Positions 52,361-63,975 of a stretch of 64,000 bases of DNA are shown here, piece by piece (the first letter of the stretch is position 1; each line of letters begins with the position of its first letter). Source of the stretch: Cyprinodon diabolis (taxonomy: Eukaryota > Chordata > Actinopteri > Cyprinodontiformes > Cyprinodontidae); the NCBI GenBank assembly GCA_030533445.1, contig CM060080.1, positions 26,184,762-26,248,761 on the forward strand, written 5' to 3'. Position numbers and translations under genes: made by a program. The notes under the pieces are model-generated. The model was given only the letters and a program-made list of their open reading frames with translations. It did no database searches and was not told the origin of the DNA.

Positions 52361-52368
52361 TCAAAGGG

Positions 52369-52919
52369 AAATAGTTTTTTTTTTTTTTTTTTACCATTTC
52401 TGGTAATTTAATGGATGCATCTCTGATTCCATAAAAGACACACATACCTGTGCTAATATACCATTAATGTGCTTCTGGCGCTGATATACTCGATTTTAAA
52501 TCCCATTGGTTTCTCTTTAACTCCACATGTGATTCATTATTTTTGCAGACTTTCATAGATAACAGCTTAAACTAGGAGCTTCTCTCTTTAAATCGCGCCA
52601 GTGTAGAGAAGAGCACCTTCCCAGCCTCTAAGAAAGGTTAGAAATGTTTTCATGAGCAGAGAAGCAGCCTATACTGCAGTGCAGCTTTGCAGCATCACTG
52701 CAGCAGAACAACAGCAGAGGCATGCTGTAGTAATCTGCATGCACTGAGGTGTTGCATAACAGCTCACATGTGAGCTCAGCACAAGGACAGCCAAGCAGTT
52801 CCTAACCTGTCAGCACAACGAGCTGTTTATACGCGCTTAAAGCGGTCAGACTTACATAAACACCTTCTCTATAGATCTGCTGTAAAACTAGAAACAATGA
52901 AACTCCAAAGGCTCTGAGG
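52369..52919. other. gpatch2 intron 1, promoter-proximal part
   Basis: A poly-T run at about 52376-52392, then even-composition sequence up to exon 1 with repeated GCAGCA-type motifs (52665-52730). It may contain promoter-proximal regulatory sites; nothing specific is supported. Confidence 0.4.
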
Positions 52920-52925
52920 ACTCAC

Positions 52926-53050
52926 CAGTCGCAGCTTGACTTGTTTTGTTTTCAGCACTCAGCTGGGGAAACAGACGCACTTCCGCCCTGCAGTGCAGCC
53001 AATAAGGTGGCCCCGCCTCGCCGTCACGTCATCCAAAACACGAGCGCAGT
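52926..53050 (-). promoter_or_regulatory. gpatch2: gpatch2 5'UTR exon 1 and promoter region
   Basis: On the minus strand a strong donor (GTGAGT at 52925-52920) follows a non-coding exon ending in GCGACTG. Joined to exon 2, the reading frame upstream of ATG meets a TGA within exon 1, so exon 1 is 5'UTR. Just upstream of the donor are an ETS-like GGCGGAAGTG (minus strand, about 52978-52987), a CCAAT box (52999-53003), a GC-rich stretch and a CRE/ATF-like TGACGTGA (minus strand, about 53024-53031). No TATA box is evident. This is typical of a housekeeping promoter and could be bidirectional. The transcription start is not resolved; the upstream limit given is approximate. Confidence 0.65.
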
Positions 53051-53266
53051 CTCCACAGATAGGAAGTCACATGTCAGCCTGCCAAAACCTAGATAAAAGT
53101 TTAAGCTCTGCTTCATGATCTCAATAGATTCATTCTGACTAATTATATGATCATTAAACTGTCCATTTAATGATGCACCATTGTTTCATTCATGTTTAGT
53201 TCGTTTTGAATGTTTCATTCACATCTGTATGAGCATCTTAGGAAATGTAAACATCACATTTATTAA

Positions 53267-53870
53267 GGCAAGGCAAGGCAAATTTATTTGTATAGCACAA
53301 TTCAGTACAAAGACAATGCAAAGTGCTTTACATGATTAAAATATAGGAAAATAAAACAGAATCAAAGCAAGTAGGAAAAAAATAAAATACAAAATGCAGA
53401 AACAAAAAAGAACATTAAAATTAGTTGGGCTAAAGAAAATAAAAAAGTTGAACTAATGATGTTTCAGTTGAACTGTTTAACTAGAACACTCGAAGGAAAT
53501 CCTAAACAAATGTGTTTTTAGTCTTAATTTAAAGGAACTCAGGCTTTCCGCACTTTTAGTTTTCTGGAAGTTTGTTCCAGATAAGTGGAGCATAGGAACT
53601 AAATGCTGCTTCTCCATGTTTAGTTCTGGTTCTAGGTACTGTATGCAGAGCAGGCTAGAGCCAGAAGACCAGAGTAGTCTGGAGGGTTGATACACTGATA
53701 GCAAGTCTGTGATGTATTTAGGTGCTAAGCCATTCAGAGATTTATAGACTAACAGAAATATTTTAAAGTCTATTCTCTGAGATAGAGGGAGCCAGTGTAA
53801 GGACTTTAGAACTGGGGTGATGTGCTCTACTTTCGTAGTCTTAGTGAGCATACATCTTAAAGACAGTGTA
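53267..53870 (-). mobile_element. 5'-truncated LINE (L2-like), C-terminal ORF and 3'UTR
   Basis: The minus-strand frame 53851-53477 reads KVEHITPVLKSLHWLPLSQR, then IDFKIFLLVYKSLNGLAPKY, and ends SFKLRLKTHLFRI. This is the C-terminal region downstream of reverse transcriptase in L2/Rex1-type fish LINEs. The 3'UTR runs to the GCCTTGCCTTGCC terminus near 53267. The frame is open for 124 codons, so the copy is not very old. It lies just upstream of the gpatch2 promoter. Confidence 0.85.
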
Positions 53871-55814
53871 ATGACACAAGGCTTTACCTCAAGTTTGATT
53901 ATTGTGGTTTATAGCTTAAAAACCAAAATCATTTTGGACAAAACTATTTCAGAAATCAAATCCTTACAGTATTGATGGCTTTTACTGACAATATTTCGAC
54001 AGGAAATGACCAAAGGCAAGGGAGATATAGAGCAAGGGTCTCAAGGTGTCCAGTGTACTGCTACAGGGTGAGCTTCTATTATACTTTTTTTTTTAAATCA
54101 CAGTCTATTTTAAAGGTATAGTGGAGAAGTTTCACAAATTTTCACCCTCTCCACTTAAAAAAAATGCACATGCACAACTCTGTACCCGCTCCAGAGAGGG
54201 AACGCGTAGGAAGGCATGCACAAGCCTGTTTCTCCTCGTGCACACTCTGTTTAAAAGTTGCTTTTTGTATCGCTTATAAAAGCTTACTTTCCAAAAAAAA
54301 AATTTGCAATGTTTCAACTATTGTATGTCAGACTCACCACCGGTAAGTGAAAATGGGGACAAGCACGTAGGACAGCCTTACATAAACATATCACCAGAAT
54401 GATTGACAGTTAGGAGGACCACTTATTTTGATGATCCACACGGAAAAAGAGCATCCTCCAATATACATTTAAAGTATGGACTCAAAACTTTGTCGTAACT
54501 CCATTTGCATGCTATAACTACTGAGGTGCAAGAAAGCCCAGATTTATTAATTAAAATCATCATTTAAACTTTGTTGTCTGGTATTATTTGTACAGTAAAA
54601 TCTAAGAACTACTCTCTCCAAAATGGTAAAGACAAAAACAAATCAGTAATTTCATCACAGCATAATTAAAAAAAATAAAATATTAAAGGGGCCATAAGCA
54701 GTAATTCATCACTGTAGATAGGAAGAACTTAAACAGTAAAGAATTAATGGGGTCTTTTTAGATGGCCTATGGTGTGACATCAAACACCATTGTTCTGTGT
54801 TTTTCTCCAGTGTCATTAGTTGAAGTATTAAGGGTGTACTTTCTCTCAAAAAAATATCTTTAAACATGTTTTGTGAAAATCGTAAGATACAGGCAACAAC
54901 ATTTGTACATTTCCCTTCATCAGTTACTGTTGCAGCTGCTGGAATAGAGTACTGCGTCGTCACTCAAATGACTCCTCACAAGACCTAAGAAAGTAAAGCC
55001 CCAAGTAAATTTATTTGGGGGTAGAAGGGGTTGCAGTTGCAGTGGAGGTAGAGGGAGGCGTCGGTTGTCACACATCTAGTTTTGGTTTACAGACAGCCCA
55101 ACTTGTAGGTGGAATTTCACTTATTGCTGCTTTGAAATGTAAAAAGTGGAAAATATGTCTGTCTTCTTTTCATAACCTTAAAAAACTCTAGCAACAGATT
55201 ACCTTCTGAAGTCAGCTACCTTGTACATTTATTTCCTTGGGTGTTGATTATTCTCAGAAAAAATGCAGTCATTAAAACAGGCTTCAGAGGTTTTGAGAAC
55301 ATCAGTGAACAAATGGCACAAATACCAAAAAAACAGGTACAGGCAGTACTCTTGCTCTTGCAAAAGGCACACTTTTAAATACGATGATGTTCAGATCTTG
55401 GTCAAGGAATAAAGAGTAAAGGAAGCCATCTTTGACAACAGACATCCACCTTCTCTAAAAAATAACAAATCAGCCTCGGCTCAGCCTGGTTGTGCTCGAG
55501 TTAAAAAGAAGCTTTTCTCATCACTGTCGCTGCATGCATGCTTGGTGTTTTGTGGTCGCCATGACCCAGATCACTGAGAATTAGCACAGGCAATATCCAC
55601 ACCTGCCAATATCCATATCTCACATAGCCCCCTTCATTCAGCTCATTTTAAAAAAGGAAACCATTTTGCACAATTACAAATCTACCAGGACCTGATTGAC
55701 TAACTTTGTACACTGACATGAGAGTTGTGGTGAACATTACTCACAGAAGCTTCTAAGAGGCCATAGTAACTCCTGGGTCTTGAATGCTAATGTTGTATGA
55801 GGGGAAAATTAAGA
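53871..55814. other. upstream flank with possible MITE
   Basis: No exon recognised. At about 54683-55140 the left AAGCAGTAATTCATCAC and the right CACTTATTGCTGCTTT are roughly inverted and may delimit a small non-autonomous element. The segment 54110-54430 also looks repetitive. Neither has clear target duplications. Confidence 0.25.
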
Positions 55815-56232
55815 TTGAAAATCACCATTCTAGTGGGGAAACATGGTAGTGGCAGTGTCATACTGTGGATATGCTGTTCCTAAATAGAAATAGGGAAGCT
55901 GGTCAAAGTTGTTGGGAAGATGGATATAGGTTAATACAGGATAATCCTGAAAGAAAAGTTGTTACAGGCTGAAAAATATATCTCTTCAGAAGGATGACTC
56001 AAAACACACAACCAGAGTCTCAGTGAAATGTCTTTAATAAAATCATTGTCATGGGTTAGAATTAAACACAAATTCTAATTCTGTGTTGTCATTTTCTTTT
56101 CACCATCACACTGATGTATTATTTTGTGCTGGTATATCATTAACCCATTTAAAATATAAGGAAATTTGTCATTGCAATGTGACAAAATGAGAAGAATACA
56201 AGTTGTGTACTTTGTAAGGCAATGTAAAAAGT
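55815..56232 (+). mobile_element. Tc1-like transposase remnant
   Basis: AAACATGGTAGTGGCAGTGT and CATACTGTGGATATGC correspond to the KHGGGSIMLWGCF segment. CCTGAAAGAAAAGTTGTTAC and GGATGACTCAAAACACACA follow in order. A 3' end at about 56180-56232 (CAATGTGACAAAATGAGAAG) matches the usual Tc1-like terminus seen in other copies. An internal deletion and several stops are present. Confidence 0.75.
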
Positions 56233-58735
56233 ATAGTTTAGTTACAGTAATTGCTGAGTAGATTTGTTTCCTGCTGATAATTTACCTTTTAAAACAATAT
56301 TGGTTTAAAATTTTCCTTTAGAGGACAAGTCAGTAATGAAGAGTTGCTTCCAAAAGACAATGTTGTTGCTGAATCAGGCAGAAAAGTCATTTGGTACTTC
56401 ATTCATCTATCAGATGAAGACAGCCCAAATAATAAAAAAGAAAAGTCTGTGAAAACGAGTACAAAAGCCATTTAATCGTTCTCATCTTCTCTTAATAACT
56501 GCAAATTTCCCCCTGGGCCCAGGGGAGAGGGCCTCTCTGTGCTGCTGCCCCCTTATCTGCCTCCTCCACATTTCAGCAAGCCAAGCAGCTCAGGCAGTTC
56601 CTAGCTCCTGGCTTGTTCTCGTTCAGGGCCTGTGGGGAAGCTGGGCTCATGGGTCCACCATTGTTCTGGCCTGGGAGGAAAGCCCAGAGAGAATACGGAA
56701 AACCAAAGAGTGGGAATATTAAAAAAGAAAAAAAAAAAAGAAAGAGCCACTACTTCATTAAGTGGAATCCTTTCACAAGCAAACATATCAGAAAGAGAGC
56801 CCCTTTCAGAGGCAGTAATTAGCAATTTGGAAACCTTTCCCCCTCAGGATATACTGTTTCAATTTAGTCAGCAGCTTTAGATACTTTGCCACTTAATATT
56901 CATTGTTTCTACCACCTTTGAAATTTCTCTATATACAATGTCTGGTCTTTCTGTAGTGATAAAATACTTTATCTGACATGTAATTCTTCTCTTCAGTGAG
57001 CCAACCGTGAGGACAGTTAATCTGTATGAAATACTTTTAAAGAAATTATGAAAACTAAAGACACACGAGCCTCACAAAGCAGAGCTGGTCCAGGATTTTA
57101 TGAGCCCCATTTTCTTTAGGGACTCAGTCCCAATCACCAAAGCACTGCAGATTTTTAATTAATATTGTCAAATAATTTCACTAGAAAACATTTTCTGTGC
57201 AATTCTGGTAATTATAATTTTAACATGTAAAGTGTGCAAATTGAAAATGATTGATATTTAAAATAATGTCATGTCAGATCTCAGGCTTGATCACTGCCTA
57301 ACCTGTAGAATCCTTACATCATCTTAAAGGGACATACCAATATGAAGTGGTGCATTTGACGGTGAAGTTCTCATCATCAAGTTTTCATGAAGCTCATGCC
57401 CAGACACGGTATTCAGCAGAATCACATAAGAATTTTGAGCTTTTCTAATATGGGAAAAGTTTTTTTTGAGTTTGCATGATTTTTAGGTCATGTCAGGTTT
57501 CCTGGAAAATAACATTTCCTATTAGTTCTAAAATCCCTGATATAACAATGCTATCATTAAATACTTTCTTGTGTTTATACCATCCAGCCTTCTTCAAAGA
57601 TTTAACAACAAATGTTTCCCTACTGTTTATTAAGCCAAACCACATCCTATGCCTCCTGGGGGGAGCAGACTCACACTTATCTTTGCCTCCATAGAGCCTT
57701 TGTTTCAAAATCTCACCATTCCCATTATTTCCAATCATCTTTGTCTAATAGGAATAATTGATTTTTGCCTTTTCTTCACAAATGAAAAACGCTAGTGATT
57801 AAACATTTTGTCTCTGAATCTAAATTCCAGATCCCCATCAACACTTGAGAAAAATAGGCAACTCATTAAACCAAAAAAGGGAGGGGGGGTAGCTAAGATG
57901 TGAAAAGAGAAGGCAAGAAATGAAATAATGAATGGAGTCCAAGAGAGCTATCTTTCCTGGGCAGAGCGCCACTAGGGATGCAAACTCTTCACCACCAGAA
58001 ATGAGCTACCTATCTGTGAAAAGAGTGACTGCTCCATCCTATTTGATTTGGCTCTCCTATCATCTCTTAAGAAGATGTCAGCCTTGCTTCTTCTATTGCT
58101 CTGAGCCTTTATCAACCCAAAGACGATTTCCCTGCAAAATACGGTGAAAAAAAAAATCAGGGAGAGAGAGCAAGAAGGGAGAGAGACACATTTCAGCGCC
58201 TTTCAAGGAGCAACACTAAAGAATAAGTGTTGTGCGATAAAGAGAGGGTTGTTAAATAGATCTGTCCATTTGTATGGTAATAATGATCGCTTAAGACTCA
58301 GCTCTCCGTGACTTGTAGAACAAGAAAATAAATCTGTATTCAGGTATTGTGTTAACATGACTCTCTGAACGACCTTGTAAAACTTTCATACAGTAAAAAA
58401 TGACTTGGATTTCGATTTTTTTGTCTTTGTTTCCCGCGTTCAGAGATGAGGGGTTTCCTCACCGAGAGGCAAAGTTGTGCAATCTACTACAGAAATATAT
58501 GTAGGCCCTACATCAAACATGGTATCTCAAAACAAAAAAAAAACAAAAAAACTAATACCTGGTAGCAAACCTGCAGTGTTGTTTTCCATTAAAACACACA
58601 TACTTTTGTTTTCAATTTTAGCAACTTTTAAGTCGTAAACCATAAAAACAAGCCTGGCTTTTAAGAAGATTAGTAAGGTATTGGAGAATTTAAAAGCGGT
58701 GTTAGGTTATAAAAGTAAAATTCAGCTTTTACTGT
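56233..58735. other. upstream flank with candidate conserved blocks
   Basis: No exon recognised. Blocks at about 56460-56900 and 57840-58340 (including TATGGTAATAATGATCGC) have even composition and could be conserved non-coding DNA. Overlapping open frames at 56600-56880 run through an A-rich stretch and are not convincing. Confidence 0.3.
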
Positions 58736-58739
58736 AACA

Positions 58740-59290
58740 TCTCACAAAGCACAGGCTAATTCATCCTTCAAAAAGGAGTATGTATGACTAAACTCCAAGA
58801 CATTATGGTCCATGAAACTGAAAGAAAGATAACAATAAAAGACAAGAAACACATGGTAACTTTGGAGGATCTGCAAAGATACACAGCAAGTTGGAGAAAC
58901 CATCATAAGAACAACTACAGTATTAGCCGTGCCCTGCACCTTATATAAGAGTCATAGAAAGAGGTGCAACAGTTCTAATTTGCAGTTTCCTAAAAGCCAT
59001 TAAGGGACACAGCAAACATGCAGTATTTCATGTGCTTTGGTTAGATGAGCAGCAGCAGAAAACTGAACACACATACCAAAAGTAAAACATGGTGGTGGCC
59101 GCATCATGCTGAAAAACTTTAGAAGTTTCAGATGAAAGCTTGCATGTTAATTATTTTTTCAGACGTAAACTTGAATAAATTCTTCAATTTCTTAAAGAAA
59201 GCGAGATGCCCTTTTAGCTTTTCAACATGTTAGATCACAAGCACAGACCTTACTGAGTTTTCATGGAAATAATTTAGTTTGATATAGAAA
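58740..59290 (+). mobile_element. Tc1-like transposon remnant
   Basis: GGAGGATCTGCAAAGATACA, AACTACAGTATTAGCCGTG, AGGGACACAGCAAACATG and ACATGGTGGTGGCCGCATCA fall in the order of a Tc1-like transposase, from the DNA-binding domain to the first part of the catalytic domain. Stops and indels abound. A diverged 3' portion may extend to about 59290. Confidence 0.75.
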
Positions 59291-59479
59291 GTTGAAAGAA
59301 AAGAACACATGATTTCAAAAATTTTTTGCTAATTTGAACTGGGAAATTCTGGTGTGTATTTGCTTCTATTCCTTTTACTGCAATACCCTTAAATACAAAC
59401 CAACGTAACCCATTGCTAAACAATTGAAAATATTTGGTCTATAAACAAATGGCTCTTTAGAAGCGGAGGAGGATTTTAA

Positions 59480-59760
59480 TTTGCTTTGCTGGCATTAAGT
59501 TGGACTTGTTCCCGGTGCATGATGGACTTCAACAGAGCTGCTCCCTGTCACCGGTCCTGTTCACAACCTTTATAGACAGGATTTCTAAACGTAGCAAAGG
59601 GCCCGAACAGCTGATCCAGGAGTTTTTTGGGGGGAGACAGACATTAAATGCTGTTATCGCTTCTGCAGAGCTGTCTGGATATGCAAAATATCAAGGGTTA
59701 AAAAAAGCAGAGGGAATTGATTGTTATCTACAAGGAAAAGAGAGAGAGCTCTGATCATTA
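59480..59760 (+). mobile_element. non-LTR retrotransposon reverse transcriptase fragment
   Basis: The frame reads HDGLQQSCSLSPVLFTTFID then RISKRSKGPEQ, matching the GLRQGC.LSP.LF...MDRISRRS.G segment of fish non-LTR reverse transcriptases. The Gly-Leu-Arg-Gln-Gly-Cys core is altered and the following FADD region is missing. The family cannot be fixed from this fragment. Confidence 0.75.
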
Positions 59761-60318
59761 TTACTGCACTAAAACATTTTTTATGAACCATAGCCAAACA
59801 GTATATAAATATACAAATTATCTAAAAATGTCACAACCTGCCGACGAAAAATAAGTGATTGTATATTGTGATTCTTGCAGTTTTTACCACAAACCTTAAA
59901 AACTCTTAACATTTCCTTCCAGCCACTACAAATAGCAGTGGGAAATCCCCCACAGGCTGGGCGTTTCAGAGAGCTTCCATTGGGATTCCCAGCGCTACCG
60001 CCCACCGGTATGCTGGAGGTCTGGTGCTCCGGAAAAGAACTGCATATTTTAGTAGGATCGTAATCCTGATGACCTGACCGCACAGATGATGTTTTGAGGT
60101 GGACATTCTTGCTTAAAAACGTGTTTAAACTACACTTCCAACTCGTAAAGTAAATAAAGCCAAGCTGCTCTCTAACTACAGAACAGAGCAGATGAACAAC
60201 CAGAACGGAGAGCATCCAGAGCATTGAAGTGTCAAAGCAACTTGACTAGCGTTTGACCCAACATCCAAATTTCGGCTTTAAAGGGTTTTTGATGCTCAGA
60301 CCGCGTTTGGTGCGAATG
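59761..60318. other. unclassified sequence between LINE fragments
   Basis: It contains open frames on both strands (59781-60224) but no family motif. The end (TTTGGTGCGAATGCACC) resembles material seen near 24600 and may be transposon debris. Confidence 0.25.
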
Positions 60319-60530
60319 CACCTTTAGAAATAGGGTGAGGAGCTTGTTCATCAGGAAGAGGCTCGCAGTAGAGACGCTTCTCCTCCACATTGAGAGGAGT
60401 CAGCTGAGGTGGCTCGTTCATCTTTTTTGGATGTCCCCCTGGAACACCTCCCTGGCACGTCCCACCAGGAAGAGGCCCAGGGGACGACCCAGGACACGCT
60501 GGAAGGATTATGCCTGAGGGAGGTTCTGCT
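60319..60530 (+). mobile_element. RTE/Rex3-like LINE fragment, third copy
   Basis: It is related to the 3' ORF of the copies at 5571 and 17540: [48 protein letters not shown]. It has an internal deletion after MSP and lost its C-terminus and (GATG)n tail. Older than the other two copies. Confidence 0.85.
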
Positions 60531-60659
60531 GAGCCTAATGCGCTCACAACCTGGTGCTGAATCAAGAAAAACGCAATGAGTACGAGTACAAACAAATTGC
60601 TCTATGTAATAAAAAAATGACAATTGATGGGAAGTTGGGTGTAGCAAAACGCGGAAGAA

Positions 60660-60925
60660 CCCTGCAAGCCTAGGTAGCCAGAGCAACAAACAGAGCTACA
60701 ATGGAATGCTTTGTAATGGCCTAGTCAAAGTCCAGAAATACATCCACTTAAGAATCTGTTGAAACATTGGAAAATTGGTGTTTAAGAATTTTGCATAGCA
60801 AATTCGTCAAAGTCCTGATCTGAAGAAGTTCAAAGCTGGTTGATACAAAGTCCTTGAAGGACACTGCAGTTAAATATGCCTCGACAAAGTATTCAGTCAA
60901 GAGGTAGAATAAAACCCACATCATA
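60660..60925 (+). mobile_element. Tc1-like transposon remnant, 3' part
   Basis: AGAGCTACAATGGAATGCTT, GGCCTAGTCAAAGTCCAGAA, TTCAAAGCTGGTTGATACAA and GACAAAGTATTCAGTCAAG match the 3' third of Tc1-like elements, including the region that in the 42 kb copy is interrupted by the solo LTR. Confidence 0.78.
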
Positions 60926-61734
60926 GTTTAATTTGTCTTTATGTGTATTTGTGTATCTAATTTGGCAAAGAACAAGCACAGGAATATTTTAGCTGTAACT
61001 GTAAAAATGTAAAAGACATTTGGAATTCTCAGTAGTGAGAACAAAGACAGCTCAAGTTATTGTATTACTGATTAATCTTATCTGTTAGCAAATCTGAGAA
61101 AGTCACACAAGTGAGTCTATATACTCAGAACATGTTTCTTGGTGTTGAAATGTTTTTTAAAAGAAGTCTAACAATTATTAACAGTTTTGTAAGGATTTGT
61201 TTATCTTGCTTTTTCACAATGAGAAACCCTTAGCACCTGACTCTGGGAGATTTTTGATTATGATTATTACTTTTTTTTTGTTGCTGTTTTCACGTCCTCT
61301 AACCTAAATCTACGGAAGAAAATGATTACGACACACAGGAGAACCTAAGCTTAGTTGTAAACATAAGCAAGAAGAAACATAAATTCCTTGTAATAGGTTA
61401 AATGATTCAAAAAGTGAATTTTCTCCTGTTCTTTGCAAAAACAGCCTAGTCAAATTAAAATGAATGCTCTATTCTAAACAATATTCTGTTTTTGTTGCAG
61501 GTTTGCATTTGGATGAAGTTGTGTACTTTGACTAGACCCTTCTAATGTATGTATGTTATTGTCTAAGTATTCTATTTTTGCCCTGGCTGTACAGTATAAT
61601 TAATGTTGTCTTATTTCAAGGTGAATCCCAGTTCTCTCTTGGTAGTTTTCCTTCAGGATTTTCATCTATCTATTTTTCCCATCCACTCTGACCACCTCCT
61701 GTGTCCCTTATGACAAAATCTCTACTGCATTACG
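60926..61734. other. non-coding AT-rich stretch
   Basis: No supported feature. It ends at the left target duplication of the next hAT element. Confidence 0.4.
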
Positions 61735-61742
61735 CTGCCACC

Positions 61743-62479
61743 CATGGGTGTAGGTTTGCAGAGGGACCATAGGGACATGTCCCTACCAAAATTTTGGCCC
61801 GACCTACTTGTCCCTACCCATAATTCTATATGAATAACATGTTTATAATTTACAATACAGCGTTGTTGCAGTAGTTGCTTCTTTTCTCACAACTTGTATA
61901 TTGAAGTCAATATTTTAAATGCTCAGTGTCAGTTCCTCTTATAGTTCCCACGCCCATGTAAATACAATAACTCTATTTGCAGTCCCTTGAATATGTTATT
62001 TTGCTTTGTTTTACAATACAGAGAATATCAGCATATCAGATTAAATAAGATTAAGTAAGAGTGGGCTTTTACCTCTGTTTACCTCTGCATATTACTTATA
62101 AAAAACACTGGATAAATACACAAACAAAAGACATATTTAGACTATATTTGGTTAAAAAGGCACGTATTTACCTTCAGTCTTAGTCACTGGTAAGTTCAAA
62201 TGTAACCCTTTTCAAAGTTTAAGGTTGTCCCAATTTTACATTATTCCGAGCCACTGATGCTTCAAACATCATATTGTGTGTGTAGTCCTTATAAAATTTG
62301 TATAAATGTAGCAAAAAAATGCTGTTTTCTCTTTAAACTAAATGCACCCTGATGCTTACGTCAAGCATAAAAAAAGAGGAGCATGCATAATGTGTAGGAC
62401 CGATGACATCAGACCAATTCAACTTAAGACCAATAGTGACCCTACCAAAGTTGAGATCAAACCTACTGCCAAGCCCTTG
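61743..62479. mobile_element. non-autonomous hAT element
   Basis: The left end CATGGGTGTAGGTTTG and the reverse-complemented right end CAAGGGCTTGGCAGTAGG form imperfect inverted repeats sharing GTAGGTTTG. They are flanked by a perfect 8-bp CTGCCACC duplication (61735-61742 and 62480-62487). The 737-bp body has no transposase motif. The 60-codon frame near its end is not convincing. Confidence 0.88.
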
Positions 62480-62487
62480 CTGCCACC

Positions 62488-63732
62488 ACCCTGTTTCATT
62501 GAAGAAATTGTATTTTCAGTATGATAAGTGATGTTAGCTTTTCACCTCTTAGAGGGCTTTGCATTTAGGCCAACAATCCATTTTTTTGACAAACAGTAAA
62601 GGGGGCTGAAAACAAATGCATTTTCCAGTTTATATTTGTATCTACAGTGTATAAATCTAATGTATTTCATTATCCTTCCACCGCACTCTTATGTTCTATT
62701 TTGTGTTTGTCTATGTTATAAAATCCCATGAAAATACAGTAAGTGAAAGTTTTGCTTTTAGAAAGAGTATCGATACTTTTTTTATTCATTAGAAGAACTT
62801 GTTACAGTCCATTTGAATTAAAACTTGCTCTTTTGCACGAATAAAATGGTCAAAACTTCAAATATAATTTCAGAGTTTTTCAAGGAGTGTCTAAAGAGTC
62901 TTAACACATGGTAGAAAATCTGAACTGCATGCTCTTTGAATTCATCCTTTACAACAGCTTTGACAGGGAGGAGGAGGAGGCTGCAGACTACACGCCGCTC
63001 TTCAGACCCAGCCTGGAAAGCATTAGAGGCAGATTGATTAGTCTGCTCCACTTGGCTGATTAATCAGGACCTGTTAGGTGGAGACGAGGACCATTTATGG
63101 CTGATTATCGTCCCCTGAAAGCATAAGGAGCAATTCACAAAGGAACTTTTCCACCAGGAGAATTTCTCTGTCTTTATTTCAGTTTTGATAATCCCTGTTA
63201 CATGTCTGGTTCTGTAAAGAAGACAGTTTGATCATAATTTAGGGGAGTCACGCTCAAAAGCCTTTAAAAGGCAGGTTAATGTAAACCAACTACTGAGTCA
63301 AGGGTTAAAATAAAGGGTAAAAAAAAAGCTTTATTCACAAACTCGGTTTTTTAAATCTATTCATAGTAATATGCTAATATTTAACAAATAAGGATTTAAC
63401 ATTATATTTAACACAAAATAATTTTCTTCACCAAATTGATTCACCAAGTCACTTATTTCAAAGCAGATCTCTGATGATTAGGATATTCCTACCTTTGACA
63501 GAAAACTCTCTAAATATTAGCTCCCCATCTAACAATCTGAATTTAACATTCAGAGGAAGAAATAAAAAATAAATGCACTGTACAATTCGTCAAAATCATT
63601 CAAATGATCCACTAAACTTTTAGAATATTATATCCTTTTGGACTTTGCAGTCAAAAGCAAAACTTCTTGTAAGGCTTGCATCAATGTGTATCAATATAGC
63701 TGTTGTCAAACTAACAACAATTCAATAAGGAT
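62488..63732. other. flanking stretch with candidate conserved block at 62930-63130
   Basis: The block has even composition with AGATTGATTAGTCTG and a perfect palindrome TGATTAATCA at 63057-63066. The minus-strand open frame at 62818-63051 crosses it, but I see no family motif. The rest is AT-rich. Confidence 0.35.
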
Positions 63733-63975
63733 CATTTTATGAACAGTCAAACATGACAGTGGTCATGTAATGATCGGGGGGAGCTTAAGGAAATGGACAG
63801 CTTGATGTAATGATAAATTCTGCTCTTTATCAGAAAGTCCTGCCAGAGGATGTGTTTGCTGTTATTTAAGCTCAAGCACAGTTGAGTTAGGCAGCAGGAA
63901 GCTGATTAGATGCATACCAACAAGTCCTTCTGAGAGTGGCCAAAAAAACACCAACAATGTTTTGAGTGGGGTAGT
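63733..63975 (+). mobile_element. Tc1/mariner-like transposase remnant
   Basis: CAAACATGACAGTGGTCATG, AATTCTGCTCTTTATCAGAA, CTCAAGCACAGTTGAGTTAG and ACCAACAAGTCCTTCTGAG are in the order of a second Tc1-like subfamily (MNSALYQKIL...LKRSWVMQQD...). Stops are present, and it may run past the window end. Confidence 0.75.

Noticed and set aside
62818..63051. 77-codon minus-strand frame as a possible small gene
   Set aside because: No family motif, and it overlaps a block that looks regulatory.
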